DNA of 64,000 nt, from the NCBI RefSeq assembly GCF_004521985.1, contig NZ_SBHZ01000007.1, forward strand, positions 1 to 64,000, read 5' to 3'. Of this stretch, positions 55,436-64,000 are shown in pieces. The notes under the pieces were generated by a model that saw only the letters and a program-made list of their open reading frames with translations, searched no databases and was not told the origin of the DNA. Position 1 is the first letter of the stretch. Each line of letters opens with the position of its first letter. The position numbers and the translations under genes were made by a program. This DNA is from Ectopseudomonas khazarica (GTDB lineage Bacteria; Pseudomonadota; Gammaproteobacteria; Pseudomonadales; Pseudomonadaceae).

Positions 55436-55527
55436 TCTGGATTCTCGTTATAGGTCGCTGCGGAGCGGGCGGCTGATACCCGTTTCAAGTAATGACGTGC
55501 GACGCGGGGTTTTACCGTAAACCATCG

Positions 55528-56040
55528 TCATGCCTGTTCGTCCACCTCGAGCACGCGCTCCATCACATGCGCCAGGGCGCGTGCCAGGTGCTTCTGCACC
55601 GAACTGTCGGAGATCTCCAGCTGACGCGCCACCTGGGCGTGGGTCAGGCCCTCGATGCGGTTGAGGCGAAAGATCTCCTGAGTCCGCGCCGGCAGCTCGG
55701 CGACGGCCTCCTGCAGGCGCTCGATACGCTGGCGCGCGGCGGTGATGTCGTCCAGCGAGCTGCCTTCGGCCTCGATTTCATGCAACAGGTCATCACCGAG
55801 CAGGTCGGTCCTGCGCCGAATCTGCTGGCGCTGGTGGTCGATCAGCAGGTTGCTGGCCGTACGGTAGAGGTAGGCCGGCGAATTGTCGATGCGCTCGCCG
55901 CCGCTCTGCTCGGCCAGACGCAGAAAGCTCTCCTGAGTGAGATCGGCGGCCAGTTGCGGGTCGCGACTCTTGCGCAGCAGAAAGCTGTGCAGGGTCTTGG
56001 CGTGCTTCTGGAACAGGCCTTTGAGATCCAAGTCCGACAA
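55528..56040 (-). CDS. hasI: HasI, ECF sigma factor (iron-starvation type)
   Basis: A 170-aa ECF sigma factor with region 2 (about residues 10-75; LTQESFLRLAEQ, PAYLYRTASNLLIDHQRQ) and region 4 (about 105-160; LPARTQEIFRLNRIEGLTHAQVA). It should direct transcription of hasR and downstream genes when haem-loaded HasA docks on HasR. Only TTG starts are available; 56040 gives the family length. A Fur-box-like site lies 48 bp upstream. Confidence 0.92.
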   Translation of the reverse strand: MSDLDLKGLFQKHAKTLHSFLLRKSRDPQLAADLTQESFLRLAEQSGGERIDNSPAYLYRTASNLLIDHQRQQIRRRTDLLGDDLLHEIEAEGSSLDDITAARQRIERLQEAVAELPARTQEIFRLNRIEGLTHAQVARQLEISDSSVQKHLARALAHVMERVLEVDEQA

Positions 56041-56087
56041 TCGTGCATCCCTGGTCTTGGGCGATAGGAAAGCGGCATCTTATTTTT

Positions 56088-56106
56088 ATTGAGAAGCATT
56101 TTCAAT
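56088..56106 (-). promoter_or_regulatory. Fur box upstream of hasI
   Basis: ATTGAGAAGCATTTTCAAT is a near palindrome; on the minus strand it reads ATTGAAAATGCTTCTCAAT, resembling stacked Fur hexamers. It overlaps the last codons of the lysR-type gene and lies upstream of hasI. Confidence 0.6.
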
Positions 56107-56962
56107 TTATCGACTCGAGGCAGCTCAGCAGACAGTCCAGTGCCGGCTGGCGCTGTGCCCGGCGCAACAAGGCGACCAGTTCGCGGTGGAAGGTCAACGC
56201 GCCCAGCTCGATCACCCGCAGGCGGGTCGGGCGCTGCAGCCACAGGCCGGCACGCGGCACCAGCGACACCCCCATGCCGTTTTCCACCAGGCGCACGATG
56301 GCTTCCAGTTCGTCCAGCTCCAGCGCCTCATGCACCGTCAGGCGTTGCTCTCGCAGGAAGCGGCTGACCTGGCGGCCGCCGAACGAGGTCCGGTCGTAAC
56401 GCACGAACGGTTGCTCGGCCAGCAGCCGCAGCGGGTCATCCCCCTCGACGTGCAAAGGGGCGACGAGCACGAAAGGTTCGCGCGCCAGCGGCACTTCGAG
56501 AATCTCCTTGGGCAAGGCGAACGGCGGCCTGATCAGCAAGGCCAGGTCCAGCTCGCCGGCATCGAGCTGACTGAACAGCTGTAGCGAGACACCCGGCACC
56601 AGCTTCAGCTCGACCCGTGGCGCCAGCTGGCGAAAACGCGGCAGCGCCTCGGCCAGCAGGCCGGTCTGCAGGGTGGCGATGGCGCCGACGCGCAACTCGC
56701 CGACACAGTCGCCAGCCCCTGGCGGCAGGGCCATCTGCCCGTACAGGGCGAGCATCTGCTCGGCCAACGGCAAGGCATGCCGGCCGGCGGCATTGAGCAC
56801 CGCACTGCGGCCGCTGCGGTCGAACAGGCGCACGCCGAGCTGCTGTTCGAGCACACGCATCTGGGCGCTGACCGCCGACTGGGTGAGGCCGACCTGCTGG
56901 CCGGCCGCGGCGAAGGTACCCAGGCGGGCGACGGTGACGAAGGTTTTCAGCTCACGCAGCAC
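56102..56962 (-). CDS. LysR-family transcriptional regulator
   Basis: A 286-aa LysR regulator with N-terminal winged helix (about residues 1-62; [22 protein letters not shown]) and periplasmic-binding-like effector domain (about 88-286). The start is a GTG. It is divergent from the VOC-family gene at 57071; the 108-bp gap is AT-rich for the genome and should carry the shared operator. It probably regulates that gene. Effector unknown. Confidence 0.9.
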   Translation of the reverse strand: MLRELKTFVTVARLGTFAAAGQQVGLTQSAVSAQMRVLEQQLGVRLFDRSGRSAVLNAAGRHALPLAEQMLALYGQMALPPGAGDCVGELRVGAIATLQTGLLAEALPRFRQLAPRVELKLVPGVSLQLFSQLDAGELDLALLIRPPFALPKEILEVPLAREPFVLVAPLHVEGDDPLRLLAEQPFVRYDRTSFGGRQVSRFLREQRLTVHEALELDELEAIVRLVENGMGVSLVPRAGLWLQRPTRLRVIELGALTFHRELVALLRRAQRQPALDCLLSCLESIN

Positions 56963-57070
56963 GGCGGCCCCTATCGATCAAAAATATTTGAGCTTGTGAG
57001 CAAGAATATTCGCTTTCGATCAATTCTGCTGTTGGTAGGCTGGAGCAAAAACCAACAGAGGTACTCCGTG

Positions 57071-57496
57071 ATGGCCCTTGCTCCCTTTCACCTGGCAATT
57101 CCCGTATACGACCTGGCCGCCGCACGGCATTTCTATGGCGAGGTGTTCGGCTGCGCCGAGGGCCGCAGCAGCGAGCACTGGGTGGACTTCGACTTCTTCG
57201 GCCACCAGCTGGTCATCCACCAGGCGCCGAAGATGGCCTACCAGGAGTCGGCGGTGAGCAACCCGGTGGATGGCCACGACGTACCGGTGCCGCACTTCGG
57301 CGTGGTGCTCGGCTGGGCCGACTGGGAAGCGCTGGCCGAGCGCCTGCGCAGCCGCAGCACCCGCTTCGTCATCGAGCCCTACGTGCGCTTCGCGGGGCAG
57401 GTCGGCGAGCAGGCCACGATGTTCCTCCTCGACCCGTGCGGCAACGCCCTGGAGTTCAAGGCGTTCAAGGACATCGGCCAGCTGTTCGCGCGCTAG
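57071..57496 (+). CDS. VOC-family (glyoxalase/dioxygenase superfamily) protein
   Basis: A 141-aa single-module vicinal-oxygen-chelate protein. Candidate metal ligands are His7 (FHLAIPV), His75 (PHFGVV) and Glu128 (NALEFKAF). [13 protein letters not shown] is the usual C-terminal signature. The substrate is not evident; the neighbouring LysR regulator suggests an inducible role in catabolism or detoxification. The ATG at 57071 is the first in frame after the divergent promoter. Confidence 0.85.
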   Translation: MALAPFHLAIPVYDLAAARHFYGEVFGCAEGRSSEHWVDFDFFGHQLVIHQAPKMAYQESAVSNPVDGHDVPVPHFGVVLGWADWEALAERLRSRSTRFVIEPYVRFAGQVGEQATMFLLDPCGNALEFKAFKDIGQLFAR

Positions 57497-57534
57497 GTCC
57501 GGCGCCGCCGCCAACCGCCCGGCTCGGCGCGCGC

Positions 57535-58200
57535 CTAGGGCAGCTCGGCTACAGGCTGCGCGGGCTCGGGCAACAGCTCGCGCAGCGCCGCGTTGGCCTG
57601 CAGCAACAGCGGCAGCAGTGGCTCCAGCACGGCTGGCGCAAGATGGGCGCAGATATCGGCCTGGCGTGGCAGCGGCAGGCCGCTGAGCACGCGAGCGGAA
57701 AGCGCCACGTTGGCATCGGCGGCGGCCGCGTCGGTGAGCTTGCACAGGTAGCTGGTGGAGAAGCTGCGCAGGCTCTGCACGATGAGCTCGATGTCGACGA
57801 TATGACGGGCGATCTGCAGCACCTGGTCGGCGTCGTGGATACCGTAGATCAGCACCTTCACCTGCCTGGGCGACAGGCATTCGGCATAGCGCGCCGCGGT
57901 GGCGAAGGCCCCGATCACGCACAACCGCCGGGCCACCTCCAGGTGCAGGCTGTCGGGCAGGCTGAGGTAGGTATCGAGGATGCTGCGCGGATCGAGGTGC
58001 GTGGTGACCTCGGCAAGGAACTCGATGGGCAGCGTCATGATCAGTTCGCGCAACTGCGCCGGCGGCATGTGCGGCGACAGTTGCGCGGCCTGTTCGGCGC
58101 CCAGCTGCTGCACCAGCGCCGCTTTCACCGCCACCGGCGCCATGCGCTGCGAAGCCAGCAGCAGGCGTTGGGACAGGCTCAGGTTGGGGGCTTTGGCCAT
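57535..58200 (-). CDS. Conserved helical protein of unknown function
   Basis: A 221-aa, probably all-helical protein rich in Leu and Ala, without signal peptide or membrane segment. Sequence such as LSLSQRLLLASQRMAPVAVKAAL and LPRQADICAHLAP suggests HEAT-like or scaffold helices. The start is supported by GGAGGACCCG directly before the ATG at 58200. It lies 121 bp downstream of the GGDEF-EAL gene on the same strand and could be co-transcribed. I do not recognise the family. Confidence 0.7.
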   Translation of the reverse strand: MAKAPNLSLSQRLLLASQRMAPVAVKAALVQQLGAEQAAQLSPHMPPAQLRELIMTLPIEFLAEVTTHLDPRSILDTYLSLPDSLHLEVARRLCVIGAFATAARYAECLSPRQVKVLIYGIHDADQVLQIARHIVDIELIVQSLRSFSTSYLCKLTDAAAADANVALSARVLSGLPLPRQADICAHLAPAVLEPLLPLLLQANAALRELLPEPAQPVAELP

Positions 58201-58321
58201 CGGGTCCTCCTTGTCGTGAGCGAGGCCCGCAGCATCGCGCAGCGGCACGCGGGGCGCAGCCATCTTTGCGCCGGTCACGCCCGCAGCGTTCAGCCGTGAC
58301 TGGGTAGGGAGGAAACGCGGC

Positions 58322-61204
58322 TCAACCCGGCGCGCGCTGGATCTGCGCGCGCAGCAGCTCGGCGAAGGCACTCGCCTCCACCGGACGACTGATCAGGAAG
58401 CCCTGGATCTCATCGCAGTGCTGGCTTTTCAGGTAGTCCATCTGCGCCTGGGTCTCCACGCCCTCGGCGACCACCTTGAGCTCCAGGCTGTGCGCCATGG
58501 CGATGATGGCGCGGGTGATCGCCGCGTCCTCGCCACCCGGCGACAGGTCGCGGATGAAGGTCTGGTCGATCTTCACGTAGTGCACCGGAAAGCGCTTGAG
58601 GTAGCTGAGCGAGGAGTAGCCGGTGCCGAAATCGTCGATCGCCAGCTTCACACCCAGCGCGCGCAACTGCTGGAAGGTCACGATGACGCTCTCGACGTTG
58701 TCCAGCAGTTGGCTCTCGGTCAGTTCGAGCTCGAGGTACTCGGGCGCCAGCCCGGTCTCCTCGAGCACCTGGCGGACCAGGCTGGTGAGATTGCCCTGGC
58801 GCAGCTGATGCACGGACAGGTTGACCGACACGCGAATCTCCGCCAGCCCCTGGCGCTGCCACTCGCACGCCTGGCGACAGGCCTGGCGCAGGACGAACTC
58901 GCCGATCGCGGTGATCAGCCCGGTCTCCTCGGCCAGGCCGATGAATTCGCCCGGCGGCACCAGCCCCTGCTGCGGATGACGCCAGCGCACCAGCGCCTCG
59001 GCGGCGTTGAGCTGATCGTCGGCGAGGTTCAGCTTGGGCTGGTAGAACACCTCCAGCTGGCCCTCGTCGATCGCCTTGCGCAGCTGGTTTTCCAGCTGCA
59101 GGCGCCCCAGGGTGCAGGCCTGCAGGTTGTCGGTGAAGAACTGGAAGGTGTTGCCGCCCAGGTGCTTGGCATGCTGCACGGCCATGTTCGACTGGCTGAT
59201 CAGCGTGCCGACCTCGCGGGCATAGTCCGGCATCAGGCTGATCCCCAGCGACGCGCTGACCACCAGCTCGTGGCCGCCGACGGTCATCGGCACGCGCAGC
59301 TTGGCCAGCAGACGGCTGGCCACCCGCGCCAGGCTGGAGAGGCTGCCGTAGGCATCGAGGATGATGGCGAACTCGTCACCGGACAGGCGCGCGATGCAGT
59401 CGGCCTCCGGCACGGTCTGGGTGAGGCGACGGCTCATCTGCCGCAGCAGCTGGTCGGCGACCTCGTGGCCAAGGCTGTCGTTGAGCAGTTTGAAACGGTC
59501 CAGGTCGATGTGCATCAGGGCGATGCTGCGTCCCGTCTGCCGCGCACGCTGGCTGGCCTCGTGCAGGCGCTCGCGGAACAGCGTGCGGTTGGCCAGGCCG
59601 GTCAGCTCGTCGTAGTGCGACAGGTAGCGCAGACGCTCCTCGGCTTCGCGGCGCGCCGTCAGGTCGGCGAAGAAGCCCACGATATGGCTGGGCCGCCCGG
59701 CCGCGTCACGCACCATATTGAGCTGCAACCACTGCGGGTAGAGTTCGCCGCTCTTGCGCGTCTCGATCAGCTCGCCCTGCCAGTTGCCGCTACCATCGAG
59801 TTCCTGGCGGATGCTCAGGTACTGGCGGCGCATCTCGTCGCTGCCGAGCAGGCTGGTGACTCGGCGTCCGAGCACCTCGTCCCGCGAATAGCCGGTCACG
59901 CTGCTGAAGGCACGGTTCACCGCCAGCAGACGGTAGTCCGGGTCGAGGATGAAGATGCCTTCGCTGGCCGCTTCGAAGACCATCGCCGCCAGCCGCTGCT
60001 GCTGCTCCTGCTGGCGCCGCGCGCTGATGTTGCGGCGGGTGCCGAGCATGCGCAGCACGCGCCCGCTGGAGTCGCGCTCGACCGCACGGCCACGGTCCTC
60101 GACCCACACCCAGTGCCCGTCGGCGTGGCGTACGCGGTATTCGACGTGATAGTCCTCGCTGCGTCCCTTCATGTGCTCGAGCAAGGCACGCCGCAACGTC
60201 GGCAGGTCGTCGGGATGCAGGCGCGGGCGCAGGTCGCGCAGCATCTCCCTGACCTGTTCGGGGTCGAGGCCGAACAGCTCGCGCAGGTGCGAGTGGTGCA
60301 CCTGGTCGCTCTGCAGGTCCCAGTCCCACAGCCCCAGCTCACTGGCCTCCAGCGCCAGCGACAGGCGCGCCTGGCTCTTGCCCAGCGCGTGCGTGGCCTC
60401 GTCCAGCTCCAGGGTGCGCTCGGCCACGCGCATTTCCAGCTCGCCATGGGCATCGCGCAGCTCGCGCTCGGCGCGACGACGTTGCTCCACCTCGCTGGCC
60501 AGCTCCCCGTTCAGCCCTTCGGCGCGCTGCTTGGCGTGCTCCAGATGGGCGATCAGCGCCAGGTTGTGAAACCGCTGCAACAGGCTGCGCTGGACCAGGC
60601 GATTGACCTGCCAGGCGACGACCAGCAGTGCCAGGAAGAGAATGACGCTGATCAGCCCCCAGCCGCGCTGCAGGCTGTTGTCGCTGAGCAGCAGGAAGGC
60701 CGCCGACGGCAGCAGACAGGGCAAGGCGAAGGTGAGGAACGCCGGCAGGCTGACCGCGTAGGCGACGCTGGCGGAGAGGATGGCCGCGGCGATCAGCCCA
60801 TAGACCAGGGCCTGCTGGTAGAACACATCGGCGGGCACCAGGACGATCACGGCGAAGGCCAGGCTCAGCCCCGAGGCACCGGCGCCGAGCAGGAACACGC
60901 GGCGCCAGTAGGGTTCCGCCTGGCGGCTGGGCAGGGCGTCGTCGAAGGCCTTCACCTGGGTCAGGCGCAGCAGCACCAGCAGCACCACCCAGGCCAGCCA
61001 TGTCGCGAGCAGGGGCACGCTTTGCTGATGCCACAGCAGCAGGGGGCAGGCCAGGCCGACCAGCAACATCAGCAATGTAGGCAGACGCGAGCCCTGGAAA
61101 AGCAGGCGCGTGCGCTCGACGGCGATATCCGTGGCGAACTGATGCTCGGTCTGATGCGGGTCCAGCGTCATCTCTTGGATTGCGGCGCTAGTGGTGGCGG
61201 TCAT
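58322..61204 (-). CDS. Membrane PAS-PAS-GGDEF-EAL cyclic-di-GMP enzyme
   Basis: A 960-aa protein with about six hydrophobic segments in residues 35-215, a coiled linker (215-275), two PAS domains (about 280-400 and 410-525), a GGDEF domain (about 540-695) and an EAL domain (about 705-955). The GGDEF motif reads SGDEF, a first-position change that may or may not weaken cyclase activity. The EAL catalytic set looks intact ([36 protein letters not shown]), so phosphodiesterase activity is likely. The stimulus sensed by the PAS/membrane part is unknown. Confidence 0.93.
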   Translation of the reverse strand: MTATTSAAIQEMTLDPHQTEHQFATDIAVERTRLLFQGSRLPTLLMLLVGLACPLLLWHQQSVPLLATWLAWVVLLVLLRLTQVKAFDDALPSRQAEPYWRRVFLLGAGASGLSLAFAVIVLVPADVFYQQALVYGLIAAAILSASVAYAVSLPAFLTFALPCLLPSAAFLLLSDNSLQRGWGLISVILFLALLVVAWQVNRLVQRSLLQRFHNLALIAHLEHAKQRAEGLNGELASEVEQRRRAERELRDAHGELEMRVAERTLELDEATHALGKSQARLSLALEASELGLWDWDLQSDQVHHSHLRELFGLDPEQVREMLRDLRPRLHPDDLPTLRRALLEHMKGRSEDYHVEYRVRHADGHWVWVEDRGRAVERDSSGRVLRMLGTRRNISARRQQEQQQRLAAMVFEAASEGIFILDPDYRLLAVNRAFSSVTGYSRDEVLGRRVTSLLGSDEMRRQYLSIRQELDGSGNWQGELIETRKSGELYPQWLQLNMVRDAAGRPSHIVGFFADLTARREAEERLRYLSHYDELTGLANRTLFRERLHEASQRARQTGRSIALMHIDLDRFKLLNDSLGHEVADQLLRQMSRRLTQTVPEADCIARLSGDEFAIILDAYGSLSSLARVASRLLAKLRVPMTVGGHELVVSASLGISLMPDYAREVGTLISQSNMAVQHAKHLGGNTFQFFTDNLQACTLGRLQLENQLRKAIDEGQLEVFYQPKLNLADDQLNAAEALVRWRHPQQGLVPPGEFIGLAEETGLITAIGEFVLRQACRQACEWQRQGLAEIRVSVNLSVHQLRQGNLTSLVRQVLEETGLAPEYLELELTESQLLDNVESVIVTFQQLRALGVKLAIDDFGTGYSSLSYLKRFPVHYVKIDQTFIRDLSPGGEDAAITRAIIAMAHSLELKVVAEGVETQAQMDYLKSQHCDEIQGFLISRPVEASAFAELLRAQIQRAPG

Positions 61205-61511
61205 AGGCGATGTTCTTGTAATGGTGCCTGAGGGCCTGCCCGCGCAAGCGGCGGTCGCAGCCCTGACGTGGCGGCAGAATACCCGAGACAGACGCTGTGC
61301 CCAACAGAGATGTGGGCAATTTCACAACCTGGCGTCCAACTTTCGGCGGGCGTCCCGCGCCAGGGACGCAACGCGCGCGGACACCGGCCGGCTGACCTGC
61401 CAGTCATCGCTTGAGCGCTTTCGCCCGGGCCGCCCGCGAGGCACTTGCAGCCCCCTGCCAACAGCTCCTAGGATGGCGCCCTCCCGCTCAAGGAAGAATG
61501 GCCCTCAGCCC
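61205..61511. other. Gene-free interval between divergent genes
   Basis: A 307-bp gap between the GGDEF-EAL start and the DUF1266 gene. It should hold both promoters. No credible gene, RNA or strong hairpin was seen. AAGGAAG at 61491-61497 is the best ribosome site, about 15 bp before the DUF1266 start. Confidence 0.5.
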
Positions 61512-62219
61512 ATGGATGAACTGCAACGACGCTGGCTCTTCGCCCTGTCCGCACCGATGGTGGCGATCAATGCCCGCTACGACGCCCGCTACGACCTGCC
61601 GAACTTCTACCCGGACAACGAGTTAGTCGACCTGACCGAGTCCTGGGACATCGCCGATCGCCCGGCCCTGCTGGCGATGATCCAGCGCATGACCGACAAC
61701 GGCCATGCCAGCGATCTGAGCGGCGCCTACTGGGACAACGCGCGCCTGCTGCCAAGCGAATGGCAGAAGCTGGTCGACAGCCTGGATGCCAGCCAGCAGG
61801 TCGCCTACCGCTACGTCGCCGATACCATCCTGGTGTGCGGCTCCGGCGGCATTCGCGCCTGGGACCTGGGGCGCATGAGTTTCCTCGCCCGCATCGGTCA
61901 GCTCAACGGCTGGCTCAGCCTCGAGGAAAACCTCTGGCTGCACAGCCGCCTGAGCCTGCGGGCACGCTACTACTACCAGAACTGGCAGAGCTACCTGGCC
62001 GGCTTTCTCATCGGCCGCAGCTACTGGAGTTGCCTCGGCCACGAGCAGGCGGACGAGCTGGCGCTGTGCATCAGCCGCCAGGGCAGCAACCCGACGCACG
62101 TCGCGCTGGCACGCGAGCTGGCGATGAACCCGGCGGCTGGACTGGATGACCTGCACTGGGACCTGGAGCTGGATCTGCCGGAAAAACCTGAATCGCTGGA
62201 GGCATTCGACTGGTCATGA
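61512..62219 (+). CDS. DUF1266-domain protein
   Basis: A 235-aa protein with a C-terminal DUF1266-type region: GGIRAWDLGRMSFLARIGQLNGWLS and YYQNWQSYLAGFLIGRSYW are diagnostic. No signal peptide or clear membrane span. Function unknown. The frame is open upstream, but the ATG at 61512 is the first reasonable start. Its stop overlaps the start of the J-domain gene, so the two products probably act together. Confidence 0.8.
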   Translation: MDELQRRWLFALSAPMVAINARYDARYDLPNFYPDNELVDLTESWDIADRPALLAMIQRMTDNGHASDLSGAYWDNARLLPSEWQKLVDSLDASQQVAYRYVADTILVCGSGGIRAWDLGRMSFLARIGQLNGWLSLEENLWLHSRLSLRARYYYQNWQSYLAGFLIGRSYWSCLGHEQADELALCISRQGSNPTHVALARELAMNPAAGLDDLHWDLELDLPEKPESLEAFDWS

Positions 62220-64000
62220 GTTGCTGGGAACACCTCGGCATCGAGCCGACAGACGATCAGAACGCCATTCGCACGGCCTACCGCACACGCCTGCCCGAGG
62301 TCCATCCGGAGCGCGACCCCGAAGGCTTCCAGGCGCTGCGCGGTGCCTACGAGGATGCCCTGCGCCACGCGCGCGGCGAAACGAACGAGGCCGGCGAGGC
62401 GGCCGCACTGCCCAGCGCCAGCGAACAGGCCGTGCAGCAGTTCGTCGAGCTGCTGCAGGATGCCGGCCGGCGCTTTCGCCCCGAGGCCTGGCAGGACTAC
62501 TGCCGGTCGCTGGACCAGCTGCCGCTGGACGTGCTGGAGAGCATCGACGGCTCGCTGCGTCACCTGCTGCTCAGCAACGGGCCGTTGTCGCACCGCTGCG
62601 CGCAGCTGCTGACCGAGCGCATGGCCTGGGCCAACCGCCTGATGCAGCTGCCCTTCGAAGAAGCCGAGCCGCTCGACCAGTTGCTGCAGCGCATCGCCGA
62701 ACCCGACCCGTTCGACCTCGCCACCCTCAGCGACTGGCCGAGCGTGGCGCAGGTGGAGAACCTCTGGTACGTGCGCACCCTCGAGCACCTGTTCCAGAAC
62801 CGGCCGCTGCAGGAGTTCCGCGGCTGGAGTTCCCTGCACCTGTGCCTGCCGATGCCCGCCGACCCGGCCTACTACCCGCACCTGTACCGTCAGTGCACCC
62901 TGGCCGGCGTGGCCCTCAGCGGTGCCCTGGAGCACTACCAGGCGCGTCACGCCGAGCAGCCGGACGATCTCGACATCCTCTACCTGCTGGCGCTGCAGAA
63001 GCAGCACCATGACCAGGATGCCCTCGACCTGTGGACGCGCCTGTGGCTGGAACGCGAGATGCCCGAAGCGGCCGCCTGGCTGCTGGCGTGGAGCGCCTAC
63101 CATGCGCCGGAGCACCTGCCTCTGCTGATCATGGCCTGCGACCGCAGCCAGCAGGATGTGGACCGACAGTACGCCCTGGACGACAACCGTCTGGGCGATG
63201 GCGAGCCGGCGCAGAGCCCGCAGACCCTGGCCCGCTGGCTGCGCGCGGCCGACACCGACCTGCCGGCCCTCGCACGCACCTTCGTCGCCTGGCAGCTGGG
63301 CGACAGCGAATGGCCGTTCCTCGCCGAACTGTTCAGCGCACTGGATACGCCGCTGACCCGCCTGTATCGCCAGGCCTGGCTGCTGCAGCGTGGCGAGGCG
63401 GCGGACATCGAGCCGCTGCTGAACCTGACGGTCGATGAACATCCGCTCGCTGCTGTCGTGCAGCAAGGCTTCGCCTACCTGGCCGGGCAACAGCTGCAAT
63501 GGCTGCGCGAATCGCCCGCCGTGCAGGCACTGCAACATGCGCTGGCCACGCCCGGCGCGGCCTTGCCCCAGGCCCTGGGCGACAACAGCGTCGCCCGCGC
63601 GCAGATGCTGAGCTGGCTTCGCCGCCTGCGCCACTATGCGCCCGACACCCTGCAACGCCTGCAGGACGTGCTCGCCCCGCTGGCGGACGGTCTGCATCCC
63701 TATTGCCTGAAGCTGCAACTGCGCCTGCTGCAAGCGGGACAGGCGTTGCCGCCGCTGCCCGCCGAGCCCGAGGCGCGCTGGCAGCTGCAGCGCCAGACCC
63801 TGCTGCTGATCGGCCTGCTGGAGCAGCCACTGCAGTGGCTGGGACGGCTGCGTGAGCGTGTCGGGCGCGTGCCCACTTCCGCCGAGCATCCGGCCCACGC
63901 CTTGCAGACGCAGTGGCTGGCGGCCGACGCCGCGCCTCAGCAGTGGCTGTTCGACCTCGACGAAGGCGATGCCTTGCAGGGACTGCTGGCGGCCGAACTG
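62216..64000 (+). CDS. J-domain-like protein, truncated by window end
   Basis: An open frame of 595 codons running off the window edge. The first 55 residues form a J-like domain (CWEHLGIEP, AIRTAYRTRLPEVHPERDPEGFQALRGAYEDAL), but the DnaK-activating HPD is HPE (residues 30-32). The remainder is a long helical, Leu/Gln-rich region, perhaps TPR-like. It starts at an ATG overlapping the DUF1266 stop. It may recruit or mimic a DnaK co-chaperone; function and full length cannot be given. Confidence 0.8.
   Translation, partial: MSCWEHLGIEPTDDQNAIRTAYRTRLPEVHPERDPEGFQALRGAYEDALRHARGETNEAGEAAALPSASEQAVQQFVELLQDAGRRFRPEAWQDYCRSLDQLPLDVLESIDGSLRHLLLSNGPLSHRCAQLLTERMAWANRLMQLPFEEAEPLDQLLQRIAEPDPFDLATLSDWPSVAQVENLWYVRTLEHLFQNRPLQEFRGWSSLHLCLPMPADPAYYPHLYRQCTLAGVALSGALEHYQARHAEQPDDLDILYLLALQKQHHDQDALDLWTRLWLEREMPEAAAWLLAWSAYHAPEHLPLLIMACDRSQQDVDRQYALDDNRLGDGEPAQSPQTLARWLRAADTDLPALARTFVAWQLGDSEWPFLAELFSALDTPLTRLYRQAWLLQRGEAADIEPLLNLTVDEHPLAAVVQQGFAYLAGQQLQWLRESPAVQALQHALATPGAALPQALGDNSVARAQMLSWLRRLRHYAPDTLQRLQDVLAPLADGLHPYCLKLQLRLLQAGQALPPLPAEPEARWQLQRQTLLLIGLLEQPLQWLGRLRERVGRVPTSAEHPAHALQTQWLAADAAPQQWLFDLDEGDALQGLLAAEL

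Noticed and set aside
57103..57110. CGTATACG core resembling the GntR operator
   Set aside because: It lies inside the VOC-family coding sequence and lacks the flanking A/T arms of the three island sites.
58418..61231. 937-codon plus-strand open frame
   Set aside because: It is antisense to the GGDEF-EAL gene, whose motifs are intact; the product is Gln/His/Leu-rich without recognisable structure.

Overview
The window looks like a chromosomal segment of a Pseudomonas of the mendocina/oleovorans/alcaligenes type. The evidence is high GC, pseudomonad REP-like repeats, a hexR-zwf pair, a znuA/zur-znuC-znuB locus followed by a Pseudomonas-type lipoprotein, a hasISRADEF haem-acquisition cluster with a HemO/PigA-type haem oxygenase, and a sigma54-type hcp promoter. 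No rRNA, tRNA, CRISPR array or complete insertion sequence was seen.

Layout. (1) 255-3119 (minus): a two-gene molybdenum hydroxylase of isoquinoline 1-oxidoreductase type. (2) 3367-18298: a hydroxyproline catabolic island. It has a GntR regulator, 4-hydroxyproline 2-epimerase, a three-subunit FAD/[2Fe-2S] D-hydroxyproline dehydrogenase, a PAS-AraC regulator, a polar amino-acid ABC importer, a fused aconitase-X dehydratase, a second proline-racemase paralogue, a DapA-like deaminase, a semialdehyde dehydrogenase and a pyrroline-2-carboxylate reductase. The near-palindrome ATTTCGTATACGAAAT occurs upstream of gntR, upstream of the importer and upstream of the deaminase gene, so the GntR protein probably controls all three transcripts. 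(3) 18401-21345: small genes, hexR, a HexR-type operator and zwf. (4) 21433-36491: a type VI secretion cargo island. It holds hcp, vgrG, a DUF4123 adaptor, a VasX-like 1140-aa effector and its immunity gene. Downstream is an array of spare immunity genes, two orphan effector C-terminal modules, unknown membrane proteins, a DUF6708-like protein and a SUMF1-fold lipoprotein. The array is clearly more AT-rich than its flanks.

(5) 36665-42394: a PAT-family MFS transporter, repeats, and zinc uptake (znuA, zur, znuC, znuB) with a lipoprotein. (6) 42576-45086: metNIQ methionine importer. (7) 45246-56040 (minus): the haem-acquisition regulon. It comprises the HasI sigma factor, HasS anti-sigma, HasR receptor, HasA haemophore, its type I secretion machine HasDEF, haem oxygenase and a DUF454 protein, with two Fur-box-like sites. 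(8) 56102-64000: a LysR/VOC divergent pair, an unknown helical protein, a large GGDEF-EAL protein, and a DUF1266/J-domain pair that runs off the end.

The most interesting part is the T6SS cargo array. The toxic tip of the effector has been duplicated and detached from its N-terminus. One copy keeps a 121-bp block identical to the parental gene inside otherwise diverged sequence. A second tip begins in a relic of the neighbouring MFS transporter gene. This suggests an assembly line in which toxin-immunity cassettes accumulate and recombine.
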